Assembly (NCBI GenBank): GCA_028279065.1
Contig: JANQSY010000073.1
Span: forward strand, 1-44,895
Direction of reading: 5' to 3'
Length of the DNA: 44,895 nucleotides
Source of the DNA: Cytophagales bacterium
Lineage (GTDB): Bacteria; Bacteroidota; Bacteroidia; Cytophagales; CCMP332
Shown here: in pieces, positions 16,299 through 24,753 of the stretch
Position numbering within the stretch: the stretch's first letter is position 1
How the letters are laid out: each line of letters opens with the position of its first letter
The notes under the pieces: generated by a model
The model's database searches: none
What the model was told of the DNA's origin: nothing
What the model saw: the letters and a program-made list of their open reading frames with translations, nothing else
Program-made: the position numbers and the translations under genes

Positions 16299-16661
16299 TT
16301 AGCGCCCCCTTCTTGATTTTGCGGTGGATATTATTCTTTTCAGGATTTTTAGATTTCTCTCTGCTAGGTCTTTCATTTCCTGGTAATCGGAGATTGATAT
16401 GTAGTAGGTTTTGTATAGTAGCTCAATCCAGTATATGGTTTCGGCAGCCTCTTTTTGAGCAATTCCTAGTTTGTGGATAAAATCAGGTTTGCTTTCCGCG
16501 TTTACAGCCTCACTTACATTTGCACCTACGGAAGTGCCTGATTTTAATAACTGTTTGCTCAGTACATATTCCTTTTTGTTTTGTGAAAGTGCTTTGTATT
16601 TCTCAACCGAGGCGACAGCGAGTTCAAAAGATTTGTCGATGATTAAATTTCCAGTGTTCAT
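16299..16661 (-). CDS. Four-helix-bundle protein (23S rRNA-intervening-sequence / S23 family)
   Basis: This 120-residue protein matches the S23/four-helix-bundle family: 'DKSFELAVASVEKYKALS', 'LSKQLLKSGTSVGANVSEAV', 'DFIHKLGIAQKEAAETIYWIELL' (abridged) and a terminal helix ending in a basic tail. In spirochaetes such ORFs occur inside 23S rRNA intervening sequences. In Bacteroidota they occur as isolated small genes, often next to repeats, with unknown function. Avd of diversity-generating retroelements shares the fold, but no reverse transcriptase is nearby. The stop lies 2 bp from the heptamer repeat, which suggests that gene and repeat moved or arose together. Confidence 0.9.
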   Translation of the reverse strand: MNTGNLIIDKSFELAVASVEKYKALSQNKKEYVLSKQLLKSGTSVGANVSEAVNAESKPDFIHKLGIAQKEAAETIYWIELLYKTYYISISDYQEMKDLAERNLKILKRIISTAKSRRGR

Positions 16662-16776
16662 AATACATTTTTTAGGACGTGATTGAATTTACGAATTCAT
16701 GAGGTCACTTGCAATGTGACAATCATTAATCACACATCCCTCATCAAAAATCCGGTGGCAGGAAGCGCTGGGTAAT

Positions 16777-17418
16777 TTAAAATTCGACCATAAACCTTCC
16801 TTTCGGAGTGGAGAATTCGATCTTAAAGGAATTGGTCACGGCGGGTTGGCCCGTAGGTAGCCAGGGACGTCCGAGTTTAGGGACGAGGATCACGCCTTCG
16901 AAATCACCGACCCAACAGAATTCATCATCAAAGCGTTGCTTTGCAATTGGAACAATGCCATAATCTTGTATTAATTGATCTGCTCTTCGTAATGCGTCCT
17001 TGCTTGGCAAACCTATTTCGTTGAGCCTTACCACTTCAGATATCTGAAATGGTCCTCCTTTTTCTCGTATTGCGTTAGGCCTTTCAATGAACTCTGCAAT
17101 ATTTCCATCGGAATCATGAAAGTATATTGCTCGACCCCTGTCAAAATGAATTACCTTCTCACCTTTAAAAGGAAGAAGTTCGACCCCGAGGCCCTCAACA
17201 AATTCAATGCACTCTTCCAAACTGGTTGTTGGGATCATAAAGGCAAAATGGTAGAGTTGGTCGCTATCGCTCTTTTGGAATGTCAACTCTGTTTTGCCAA
17301 TTTTTATTCTGACAGAATCTTGCGTTTCGGAAATGAGTTTGAAACCGAGCCTTTCAGTATAAAAATCCTTTTGAGCTGCTAGATCTCTTGAATCCAGAGT
17401 TAATGAGTGAATAAGCAT
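16777..17418 (-). CDS. VOC family (glyoxalase/dioxygenase-like) protein
   Basis: The 213-residue protein starts with a VOC fold: 'IHSLTLDSRDLAAQKDFYTERLGF', 'FAFMIPTTSLEECIEFVEGLGV' and 'HFDRGRAIYFHDSDGNIAEFIER' (each abridged). Candidate metal ligands include H4, H63 or H106 and E123. The second half (from ~130) has a similar length and includes 'GDFEGVILVPKLGRPWLPT', so it may be a second, degenerate VOC module. Substrate unknown. It is divergent from the unknown lipoprotein gene by about 100 bp. Confidence 0.82.
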   Translation of the reverse strand: MLIHSLTLDSRDLAAQKDFYTERLGFKLISETQDSVRIKIGKTELTFQKSDSDQLYHFAFMIPTTSLEECIEFVEGLGVELLPFKGEKVIHFDRGRAIYFHDSDGNIAEFIERPNAIREKGGPFQISEVVRLNEIGLPSKDALRRADQLIQDYGIVPIAKQRFDDEFCWVGDFEGVILVPKLGRPWLPTGQPAVTNSFKIEFSTPKGRFMVEF

Positions 17419-17516
17419 CCTATAATTGTTTTTGTAAAAATCAGAGGATTTTCAAATCTTGTGAGTCTAAATTTCCTGTCCTGAGCTTTCAAAAGCAAAT
17501 CCTTCATTCACTCTTA

Positions 17517-18446
17517 ATGGGTCTTTTTCTTTTCTCCTGTAAAAGTCATCAGAAGACCATTAATTCCTCACCCTATGAGTATGACTGCATCGACATTCTG
17601 GACATAAAAGATCCTCAAATTCTCCCAATTGATGAGGTTTTTGGGGATACCCTATTGAATTCCAGATATTCCAAAAGGAGTTTGACCATTGCGAATGCTT
17701 TTGGACTGGTTAATGAAGTTCGCAAGTATGAAGCACTTAGAAAGAGGGCTAAAAAGCTTGGATATCCTGATAGCTTGAAAATTGAATTATTGACCCGTGA
17801 AAACGATTTTGACGATGCTTTGGATAATGGAATGATCGAGTTGATCTCTGTTGGAAACAGGATAGATTGTGCGATTCTTAACCTTGAAAAGGTCAAAACC
17901 GAGGTGCAGAAATCCAATCTTAAATCCCAGAGTTCGCTTACGAATGCTGCGGTAATCGTTGGTGGTGCTGCTTCTGTGTTTGTAGCCGGGATTTTGGTAG
18001 CTGAGAACAATGGGATCGAACCAGGAAGGGCTATTGACTGGATTGGAGTGGCGGGAGGCCTTGCAGCGGTTTATCTAGCCGCCCGATCAACCAAGGTGGA
18101 TAAGAAGGTGATGGTTAAACCCAATCGAAATGTTATTGAGGCTATCGAGTCTGGGCGGGCGAGCCAAGGCGATTTCCCAACTTCAACCTGGTATCTTTTG
18201 AATCAGGGTTATCTGATTGACAGCACTGATCTAACCATCAGAGAAAGAATTCTTGATACCTGGCATGATTCGAAAAGTATGCTTGGCTCAGAGAAAAATA
18301 TGGAGTACTATCCTGTCCTCTTGCAAGGAGAGGGTATATACACAGAGGAAATGTTGGAATTAAGAATTGATCTGCTTGAAACTGTGGGTGTCGGGATAGA
18401 TGCCATTTTAAGGTCTATCCACGAGATCAATTCGGAAAGACGCTGA
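17517..18446 (+). CDS. Unknown protein, probable lipoprotein with two hydrophobic segments
   Basis: From the ATG at 17517 the 309-residue protein begins MGLFLFSCKSH. The 'LFSC' looks like a lipobox but the leader is too short. The frame stays open upstream to 17415 without ATG, GTG or TTG. A CTG at 17481 would give a normal lipoprotein signal. Two glycine- and alanine-rich hydrophobic stretches lie at about 144-164 and 175-190, and the C-terminal third is helical. No known domain was recognised. It is convergent with the DUF1801 gene, with adjacent stop codons. Confidence 0.7.
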   Translation: MGLFLFSCKSHQKTINSSPYEYDCIDILDIKDPQILPIDEVFGDTLLNSRYSKRSLTIANAFGLVNEVRKYEALRKRAKKLGYPDSLKIELLTRENDFDDALDNGMIELISVGNRIDCAILNLEKVKTEVQKSNLKSQSSLTNAAVIVGGAASVFVAGILVAENNGIEPGRAIDWIGVAGGLAAVYLAARSTKVDKKVMVKPNRNVIEAIESGRASQGDFPTSTWYLLNQGYLIDSTDLTIRERILDTWHDSKSMLGSEKNMEYYPVLLQGEGIYTEEMLELRIDLLETVGVGIDAILRSIHEINSERR

Positions 18447-18908
18447 TCAGCGCTTTACATTGGCAACATAGAAATTAATCCAATCCTGGCACTTAACCTT
18501 GGTTACCAACTCCCCGATCAGATCATAGGGGATATGTTCGAATTTCTTGAAACGTACGCAGCTTTTTCCCATATCCAATTTTGTTGGGACCGCTTTTGCA
18601 TATTCCTTCTTCCACCATTCGTTTAGGTCAGGCATTGCATAAAGCCCTGAATGATATAAGGCTATGAAATTCTTTTGGGAGGCAAAAGCCATAAAAGGAA
18701 GGGGTTCTTTTGGATCGCAATGATATCCTTCCGGATATATGCTATGCGGGACATTATATGCAGGCATCTTATATTGCAGTGCTTCCTCAAATCCTTCGGG
18801 TAGATTATCGAGAATTACCTGCCTCAGCCTTTGCATTGGCAATTGCCTGTCTTCGGGTAAAACATGGAAATAGTCCTCTACCTTTTTTACCGCAATATCC
18901 GTTTTCAT
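18447..18908 (-). CDS. DUF1801 domain-containing protein
   Basis: This 153-residue protein matches DUF1801 (YdhG-like): 'DRQLPMQRLRQVILDNLPEGFEEAL', 'YKMPAYN', 'ASQKNFIALYHSGLY' and 'GKSCVRFKKFEHIPYDLIGEL' (each abridged). The family has an unclear function; some members are linked to iron. It is the last gene of a four-gene run and its ATG overlaps the previous stop by 4 bp. Confidence 0.85.
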   Translation of the reverse strand: MKTDIAVKKVEDYFHVLPEDRQLPMQRLRQVILDNLPEGFEEALQYKMPAYNVPHSIYPEGYHCDPKEPLPFMAFASQKNFIALYHSGLYAMPDLNEWWKKEYAKAVPTKLDMGKSCVRFKKFEHIPYDLIGELVTKVKCQDWINFYVANVKR

Positions 18909-19435
18909 TCTACTTTTTTCCAGGTGAACTCAAATGTTTTAGGCCAATAATCAGGCTTCTCATTTTCATAGTGATTGTATTCAATACTTGTCACAGTTTT
19001 TCCATCTTCACTTATCTGCCAGGTGACTTTTTCCTCGGCAGGGGTGTTTCCCTCGGCCATGAAATAATCCTGCCCCGAGAAGGTTTTGGTTTTTTGATCG
19101 AAGTACAAAGCATAATTCACTTTCCCAGGCCAGTTATCATATAAATAGAGGATATCATAAAAATTCTGGCGCTTGTCAAAGTTGAAGAAGGTCCTCAATT
19201 CCCGGTTATTCCCGGCCTGACTAGTCCAGGTGGAAAGGCATTCAACGTAGGTTCCCTTTAGAGCTCTTTTGCACTCAGCCTGTACCGTCTCTATTCTTGG
19301 TTCCTTTCCTTTTTCTCTTGGGTAATATGCTGTGGCAGTCCCTTCCCAAACGCCTACCAATGGAGCTAATCGTCCAAGTGTGCTTTGGCCAACAAGGGTT
19401 AGTGGAAGAAGGATTGTAAAAAGGAATACCTTCAT
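18905..19435 (-). CDS. Exported DUF1579-like lipocalin-fold protein
   Basis: The 176-residue protein has a signal peptide at 1-16 (ending TLVGQ). The mature part begins 'LGRLAPLVGVWEGTATAYYP' and continues through beta strands with 'RELRTFFNFDKRQNFYDILYLY'. It resembles DUF1579 or related lipocalin-like proteins that begin with an L.G.W.G motif; the match is approximate. It is the third gene of the S9-META operon, 17 bp after the META gene and overlapping the DUF1801 gene by 4 bp. Confidence 0.65.
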   Translation of the reverse strand: MKVFLFTILLPLTLVGQSTLGRLAPLVGVWEGTATAYYPREKGKEPRIETVQAECKRALKGTYVECLSTWTSQAGNNRELRTFFNFDKRQNFYDILYLYDNWPGKVNYALYFDQKTKTFSGQDYFMAEGNTPAEEKVTWQISEDGKTVTSIEYNHYENEKPDYWPKTFEFTWKKVE

Positions 19436-19452
19436 TTGAGAGCAAATAGAAA

Positions 19453-19863
19453 TTAGTCAGTCCGACCGAAAAGCATAATGGGTTCTTTCCCTTCATCAAG
19501 AAGAGAAAGCATCCCGTTACCGTCAACAGACCAAAATCTTACCTCTTCCAGGGCCTTCATAAATGTGGATTCCAGTTCTGCCATATCCTGACAAAATTTC
19601 TTCGTCATGGCTACAGGTCCGAATACTATCTTGTCCCCTTCGATCTCCTGGATAGTACCAGAATAATCATTACAACCACTATTACCGAGGAAGCGAAGAT
19701 CTTCGACATAGATCTCCAGCCTGGGTTGTTTTCCGGATCCATAATCAAAATCCCCACCCCGGATCTTTTCAAGAACCCAGATATTATGTAATTGCTTTTG
19801 ATCCTGCCCCATCACAGCAAAGGAGATGGAGAGGAGAAGGCAAAGGGAAAAAAGTATTTTCAT
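19453..19863 (-). CDS. META domain-containing (HslJ-like) exported protein
   Basis: This 136-residue protein has a signal peptide at 1-19 (ending AVMGQ). A META domain follows with 'NIWVLEKIRG', 'RLEIYVEDLRFLGNSGCNDYSG' (abridged), 'DKIVFGPVAMTKKFC' and a final 'GKEPIMLFGR' strand. The Cys pair C69 and C96 is typical of the family. HslJ-like proteins act in the periplasm or outer membrane and are linked to stress or antibiotic resistance. It starts 3 bp after the S9 peptidase stop. Confidence 0.88.
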   Translation of the reverse strand: MKILFSLCLLLSISFAVMGQDQKQLHNIWVLEKIRGGDFDYGSGKQPRLEIYVEDLRFLGNSGCNDYSGTIQEIEGDKIVFGPVAMTKKFCQDMAELESTFMKALEEVRFWSVDGNGMLSLLDEGKEPIMLFGRTD

Positions 19864-19866
19864 GAA

Positions 19867-21780
19867 TTAGGAGTCAGCCGCCACTTCCTCCTCTCCACTC
19901 AAATACTGATCCAGAAAATCAAGGATCTTTCCATACCCATTGATCTCGTTCTCCTTTTTGATAAATCCATGGCCTTCATCTGGAAATACAACATACTCTA
20001 CAGGAATGCCATTTGCTTTTACCGCTTCAACGATCTCATCTGACTCTACCTGCAATACCCGGGGATCGTTGGCTCCTTGCAATACCATGATAGGATTTTT
20101 GACATTTTCTGCATGGAACAAGGGAGAGATATTGTACAGTCTTACCGAGTCTTCGGTATTTGGGTCACCCATTTCAGTGTAAAGGGCCTCCCTGAAGGCT
20201 TCCCAGTAAGGTGGAATAGATTTTAGGGTCCTCAACCAGTTGGTAACCCCAAAGATATTGACCCCTACCTTGAACTCATCCGGGGTGAATGTCATTGCCG
20301 CCATGGTCATGTAACCTCCATAGCTTCCACCTATAATGCCTATCTTGTCAGCATCGATATAGTCCTGCGACTGAAGCCATTTTTTTCCATAAATGCAATC
20401 CTGAAGATCCTTATCACCGTGATTTTGGTCATCCATTTTGTAAAAGGTCTTTCCATACCCACTGCTTCCTCTGTTATTGACCGCAAGAATTGCATATCCA
20501 TGGTTTACCAGGTATTGGATCAGTGAGAAATATCCAACCCGACTTTGCCCTCCGGGACCGCCATGAACCCAGACCAAAGCAGGGGCTTTGTTGTCAGGAC
20601 TTGCTGTCAGCGGCTTGTAGTAGATTGCCGGTATATCCAGTCCATCGAAAGATTTATAACGAACGACCTCCGCTGAGACAAGATCATCAGGGTTTATATC
20701 CGGATTCAGGTTTTCTGTCAACTTATTTAGGTCTCCCGTTTCGATATTATACATGTACAAATTGCCGGGTGCTTTCGATGTTGACACATAAAGACGCATA
20801 AGGTTTTCGCTTTCAGAAATTCCAACAGATGAGATGTCCCCATCTTGGATGTCGGGAAGTTCAACCTCCTGCCCGGTGGTATTATCAACCATCACGAGGC
20901 TGTTCTTTCCGTCCTCATTTATTGATGTCACCCTGTATTTTTCGTTCTCGCTCATATAGCTGTATCGAACATCCCAGTTGGTTTCAAAAATGGTTTCTCT
21001 TTCGCCTGTTTCGATCTCATATTTTACAAGGTAGGTGAACTCCTTGTCCACATCAGTGGTATAGAAAAAGTACTTGCTGTCCTTGCTGAATCCTGAGCTG
21101 CTATAGTTCCCTGGTGCGTCATCAGAAGAAACCTCGGTCATTTCTCCAGTCTCCCTTTCCATCAAGAACAACTTTGATTCACTTGTTGTGATGGGCTGGC
21201 CAATGCTAAAAAATTTCTCATCATCAGAGATGTCCCCGATATCCAGCCCGTTATCGTTCTGGTAGATCATTTCAGATGACCAATCATCGGTATTCATTTT
21301 ATATAGGTCAAAAAACTGTGGGTTCCTTTTATTGGAGTAATAGAACATGAATTGATCATCTGCACTCCAGCCTCCGAAGAACACCTTTTCGTTTTCTCCT
21401 GGGGTGAGGTCAGTAGAAGTTCCGTCTTCATTCAGAAGATATATATGGTCGATCTCATTTCCCCCCTTGTCCGCAGAATACAGGATCTGACCAGTTCCAG
21501 GGACATAATCGACTGCAAAATATGACTCCTCAGTAGAGTTGGTCACCTGGGTCATGGAACCATCGGCAATATTGATCTCATATAGATTGAAAATGCCTGA
21601 TTCATCACTGTGGACGAGCAATTTGGTTTCATCGTTTGAAAAGGCCCCACCACCAATTCTGGTGTTTTGATAGAACTGCTCGATGGAGTATTCTTTCGGA
21701 ACATAAACCTCCTCTTTTGGTGCTTCAGAACAAGAGGAGATTATCACAATGCATAGAAGAAGGGAAAAAAGGGTTTTCAT
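19867..21780 (-). CDS. S9 family prolyl oligopeptidase-type lipoprotein
   Basis: The ATG at 21780 is chosen because it yields the lipoprotein leader MKTLFSLLLCIVIISSC; an upstream ATG adds seven charged residues. The 637-residue protein has an N-terminal beta-propeller (~25-370, 'AFSNDETKLLVHSDES', 'FFGGWSADDQFMFYYS') and an alpha/beta-hydrolase domain. The catalytic triad is S486 in 'GGSYGGYM', D572 in 'GANDPRV' and H604 in 'DEGHGF'. It is a dipeptidyl or acylaminoacyl peptidase that degrades peptides at the cell envelope. It heads a run with META, DUF1579-like and DUF1801 genes. Confidence 0.93.
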   Translation of the reverse strand: MKTLFSLLLCIVIISSCSEAPKEEVYVPKEYSIEQFYQNTRIGGGAFSNDETKLLVHSDESGIFNLYEINIADGSMTQVTNSTEESYFAVDYVPGTGQILYSADKGGNEIDHIYLLNEDGTSTDLTPGENEKVFFGGWSADDQFMFYYSNKRNPQFFDLYKMNTDDWSSEMIYQNDNGLDIGDISDDEKFFSIGQPITTSESKLFLMERETGEMTEVSSDDAPGNYSSSGFSKDSKYFFYTTDVDKEFTYLVKYEIETGERETIFETNWDVRYSYMSENEKYRVTSINEDGKNSLVMVDNTTGQEVELPDIQDGDISSVGISESENLMRLYVSTSKAPGNLYMYNIETGDLNKLTENLNPDINPDDLVSAEVVRYKSFDGLDIPAIYYKPLTASPDNKAPALVWVHGGPGGQSRVGYFSLIQYLVNHGYAILAVNNRGSSGYGKTFYKMDDQNHGDKDLQDCIYGKKWLQSQDYIDADKIGIIGGSYGGYMTMAAMTFTPDEFKVGVNIFGVTNWLRTLKSIPPYWEAFREALYTEMGDPNTEDSVRLYNISPLFHAENVKNPIMVLQGANDPRVLQVESDEIVEAVKANGIPVEYVVFPDEGHGFIKKENEINGYGKILDFLDQYLSGEEEVAADS

Positions 21781-21826
21781 TTCTTTGATTTTTTCGTTCA
21801 AGAGCGTGAAAATAGGTCATTTTGGT

Positions 21827-21843
21827 CTATTTGCTGGAAATAG
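21827..21843. other. Hairpin upstream of the S9 peptidase gene
   Basis: CTATTT (21827-21832) and AAATAG (21838-21843) pair around GCTGG. After one mismatch the stem extends by GG/CC. It lies about 45 bp upstream of the S9 start on the minus strand. Neither strand shows a convincing U-tract directly after it, so it may be an operator rather than a terminator. Confidence 0.25.
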
Positions 21844-21910
21844 TCCTATGTGATTTTTTATTTATTGCTGCTAAAACGATGTCAGGAAATCCAGCTCAAA
21901 AACTGTGTTC

Positions 21911-23209
21911 TTAATTCTTCACGAACCTGACGATCTGAGAATACTGCCTTGATTCGACTTTCAGGAAGTAAACACCCGATGGAATACCATGCACAGAGAT
22001 AGATTCTCCTGAGATCACATCACCAGAAATAATTGATCCATCCGGGCTTAGTATGGAATATTTTGAGAAGTCTTTTACATCTCCAAGAATATGCAATTCA
22101 TTCTGGACAGGGTTTGGGTAGATCCTGATGAGTTCCTCTGTTTCTAGTTTTTCAGTACCTGTAACCGAGAATGGTTTCCAATAAACATCCCTAGCACTCA
22201 TTGGCATCATAATGTGACTTTCATATTCCAAAAATGCGCTTCCATAAAGCGTTCCTGCAGGATCATGGAATAGCCCGGCTGTGTCGTAAGTCGAGTTAGA
22301 GATCCCGGAATTGGAACTAAGAACATCCAGACTACTTTGATTGGTGTCGTTTTCCAAGCCAATAAATATATTTGGTCCTTTCGCCCAAATGGATTTTACC
22401 TCCTGCTGGCCCCCGTTCACATCTGTACCTATGAAATTGTCAAGATCGGCTTTGGTCCAATTTTGTCCTGAATCATCAGAGTAGTAAATCCCATATTCCG
22501 ATCCATCTGTTTTTCCACCTGCGACGTATATCCTGGAACTTTGTGAATTTGCTACCAGCAAATCACCCTTGAATGGAGCTGGAAGGTTGTTCGTAACAGT
22601 ATTCCAAGTGGAGCCATCATCCGTGGATTGGTATAGGATATTGACTCCGGAGTTGTCAAAAGCAAATATTGATCCATTGGAATAGCATATCGGGTCACCT
22701 CCGCCATTAAATAAAGTGGCAGCATCAATATGTTCCCAGGTCGTGGCAGAGGTGTCTTTCAACCAGTATCCTGCACTTCCAAGGTTCGCAATTATTTTCC
22801 CATTCGGAAAATATTGTAATCCCACGGGGGTAGATATTCCGGTGAAAAATTTTGGGAGTCCAACCGTGTCCAAGGTAAAGCTGTTGCCATTATCTACCGA
22901 AGAGTAGATCATTCCAAAGCCAAGACCAAATGAGCTTAAATACAGTTTTGAGCCAGCGCTTTTTAAGGCTTGAGGAATTTCGCTGACTCCGGAAATCGAT
23001 TTCTGATTCCATGAGGGTCCGGTATTGTCGAATTCATAGATATCCGCAGAGATCCCATTAAAGACGATGCTTAAGGCTTTTGATTGATGTACTTCGGTGG
23101 AAGGGATCGACAAAAAGTTGAATTGGGTTAAGTTCGTTGGTCCCCAGTTTTGGGCATTCAGGGACTTCACCGAGACAATCAGGAAAAGGAATAACGGTAA
23201 GATTTTCAT
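21911..23209 (-). CDS. BNR/sortilin-like beta-propeller protein with T9SS sorting domain
   Basis: This 432-residue secreted protein has a signal peptide at 1-19 (ending SLNAQ). Repeated Asp-box-like motifs ('SSVDNGNSFTLDT', 'QSTDDGSTWNTVT', 'YSDDSGQNWTKAD') mark a sialidase/VPS10-type beta-propeller. The C-terminal ~70 residues are a type IX sorting domain ('IRIYPNPVQNELHILGD ... GVYFLKV ... IVRFVKN'). No sialidase catalytic set was seen, so it is probably a binding or structural surface protein. It is the last of three T9SS genes in a row. Confidence 0.85.
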   Translation of the reverse strand: MKILPLFLFLIVSVKSLNAQNWGPTNLTQFNFLSIPSTEVHQSKALSIVFNGISADIYEFDNTGPSWNQKSISGVSEIPQALKSAGSKLYLSSFGLGFGMIYSSVDNGNSFTLDTVGLPKFFTGISTPVGLQYFPNGKIIANLGSAGYWLKDTSATTWEHIDAATLFNGGGDPICYSNGSIFAFDNSGVNILYQSTDDGSTWNTVTNNLPAPFKGDLLVANSQSSRIYVAGGKTDGSEYGIYYSDDSGQNWTKADLDNFIGTDVNGGQQEVKSIWAKGPNIFIGLENDTNQSSLDVLSSNSGISNSTYDTAGLFHDPAGTLYGSAFLEYESHIMMPMSARDVYWKPFSVTGTEKLETEELIRIYPNPVQNELHILGDVKDFSKYSILSPDGSIISGDVISGESISVHGIPSGVYFLKVESRQYSQIVRFVKN

Positions 23210-23275
23210 ATAGCAGTACTTTAAACTTCTGGTAGATTAAAGTCGCAATAATGTTCAGAGAGGTTTTCTATTTCA

Positions 23276-23293
23276 ATACCCCATTTGGGGTAT
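23276..23293 (-). terminator. Hairpin after the glycoside-hydrolase-like gene
   Basis: ATACCCCA (23276-23283) and TGGGGTAT (23286-23293) form a perfect 8-bp dyad, 18 nt after the stop of the upstream minus-strand gene. No U-tract follows, so efficiency is uncertain. Confidence 0.45.
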
Positions 23294-23311
23294 AGTTCGA
23301 TTTTGATGAAC

Positions 23312-24658
23312 TCAACGAATCAGCACTTTCTTTACCTCTAATCCTTGACTTTTAGGTATCAGGAAATAGATGCCCGCATCAAGATCTTCGGTTAAGATAC
23401 TTTGTACACCTGGGGGAATGATCCTCTGAGTTTTACCGGTTGCGTCAATCAAATGAATGGAAAACTCTTTTTGCTGGCCGTAGTCAATATTTAGCATTCC
23501 TTGGGCAGGATTTGGATAAATCTTCCATGATCGATCAAGAGTTTCTTCTAAGGCGAGGACACAATTTGCAGAAGGGCACCAGTTCCTCTGATCCAATTCA
23601 CACATGATGGTATTGTAGGCAGGTTTGGGAGTCCCATCTCCCTGATAGGTAAACACCCCAAGAGTTCGGAGGTATTCCAGAAAAACCGAATCCGTTATCC
23701 CATAATACAAACCCAGTGTATCCACGGTGGCCTGTGACCAATCATGGGTTTTGAACAGAGTAAGGTACCTGATGTTGTCCTGGAGACTGTCCCAGGTATT
23801 GAAAACATGATGAAAGAAATCGGCTTGTTGTTGGGGTGAGCTATTGCAAACGGGGCTGGAAGCATAACCGCATTCTACGAAGTATATAGGCTGACTGGTA
23901 TCGGGATAGAGCTTGACCAATTCGGAAAAGTCATGGCCAACTTCATCAGCAGGTCTCATGGTAAAGTTAGGCGCCAGGGGATAATATGTGGTGGAAATTA
24001 TATCTCTGTTTACGTTAACCGATGCGCAAAGAGCGGATCTGGCCGGATCGGTCAATCCGGTATGCGTGAATGTGGTTCCAACCTTCAGGTTTTGCCCATG
24101 TAGCGCATTGTACCATGCCTTTGCATATGGGGTGATCGAATCCAGGAAATTGTTGAATTCCGAATACAATTGTGCATTGGTCCCAAAAAGGATATCCGAC
24201 TCGTTTCCAATATTCAATGAAGTCAAGGTGACGAATGGGATATGTGAGAACAGGGTATCGAGTGCCTTTTTGAAGTTTCGTATAACTGCAGGATGATCAA
24301 AAGGTAAGGATTGCAGTTCCGAAGGGGCCTCTTTGACAACAGTATTCGTTACAGCCATTTGCAATTCCACAGATGTTCCTGAAACTGGGTAATAAATATT
24401 GATGATGTCTAGATAGGATGCTATGAAGGTCTGATCGAATGCCCCGGTGTCAGGTTGAAGGTCATTCCATTTAAAGAAAAGATGAATGGATTCCATACAT
24501 GCCTGTTGAGCTGAATAGAATGCGGTGTCGTAGTTCCCAGATTCCGGAAGGTCTACCTGCCAGGCCAGTATCCTATCACCTCTGGAAGATTGTGAAAAGG
24601 AGTAATTGGCAAAAAGTAAGGCAAGGATCAGGAAAGGAGTCCAGATGGATTTATTCAT
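23312..24658 (-). CDS. Probable clan-A glycoside hydrolase (TIM barrel) with T9SS sorting domain
   Basis: The 448-residue secreted protein has a signal peptide at 1-22 (ending YSFSQ). The catalytic module looks like a clan GH-A TIM barrel: 'SIHLFFKWNDLQPDTGAFD' resembles the early strand of cellulase-like enzymes. 'LNIGNESD' gives a candidate acid/base E153 and 'PIYFVECGYASS' a candidate nucleophile E262, followed by 'LTLFKTHDW'. I cannot assign it to a numbered GH family. A type IX sorting domain ends the protein ('WKIYPNPAQGMLNIDYG ... GIYFLIP ... KKVLIR'). Probable role: extracellular polysaccharide degradation. Confidence 0.72.
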   Translation of the reverse strand: MNKSIWTPFLILALLFANYSFSQSSRGDRILAWQVDLPESGNYDTAFYSAQQACMESIHLFFKWNDLQPDTGAFDQTFIASYLDIINIYYPVSGTSVELQMAVTNTVVKEAPSELQSLPFDHPAVIRNFKKALDTLFSHIPFVTLTSLNIGNESDILFGTNAQLYSEFNNFLDSITPYAKAWYNALHGQNLKVGTTFTHTGLTDPARSALCASVNVNRDIISTTYYPLAPNFTMRPADEVGHDFSELVKLYPDTSQPIYFVECGYASSPVCNSSPQQQADFFHHVFNTWDSLQDNIRYLTLFKTHDWSQATVDTLGLYYGITDSVFLEYLRTLGVFTYQGDGTPKPAYNTIMCELDQRNWCPSANCVLALEETLDRSWKIYPNPAQGMLNIDYGQQKEFSIHLIDATGKTQRIIPPGVQSILTEDLDAGIYFLIPKSQGLEVKKVLIR

Positions 24659-24689
24659 TCGAAAAAATTAGTAAAAGTCGGATTCTTCT

Positions 24690-24732
24690 CCAACCAAGGT
24701 TGGTTTCAAAACTCAAAACCAATTTGTATTGG
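24690..24732 (-). terminator. Terminator-like hairpins after the T9SS gene
   Basis: On the minus strand, the hairpin CCAAT-ACAA-ATTGG (24732-24719) is followed by TTTTGAGTTTT, 21 nt after the stop of the 24754 gene. A second perfect dyad, CCAACC-TT-GGTTGG, follows at 24703-24690. The first is the better terminator candidate. Confidence 0.45.
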
Positions 24733-24753
24733 CAGGGACCTAATTTTCTCGTG

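Noticed and set aside
16299-16661. Four-helix-bundle gene as the Avd component of a diversity-generating retroelement
   Set aside because: No reverse transcriptase, template repeat or variable repeat was seen nearby; the S23-type pattern fits better.
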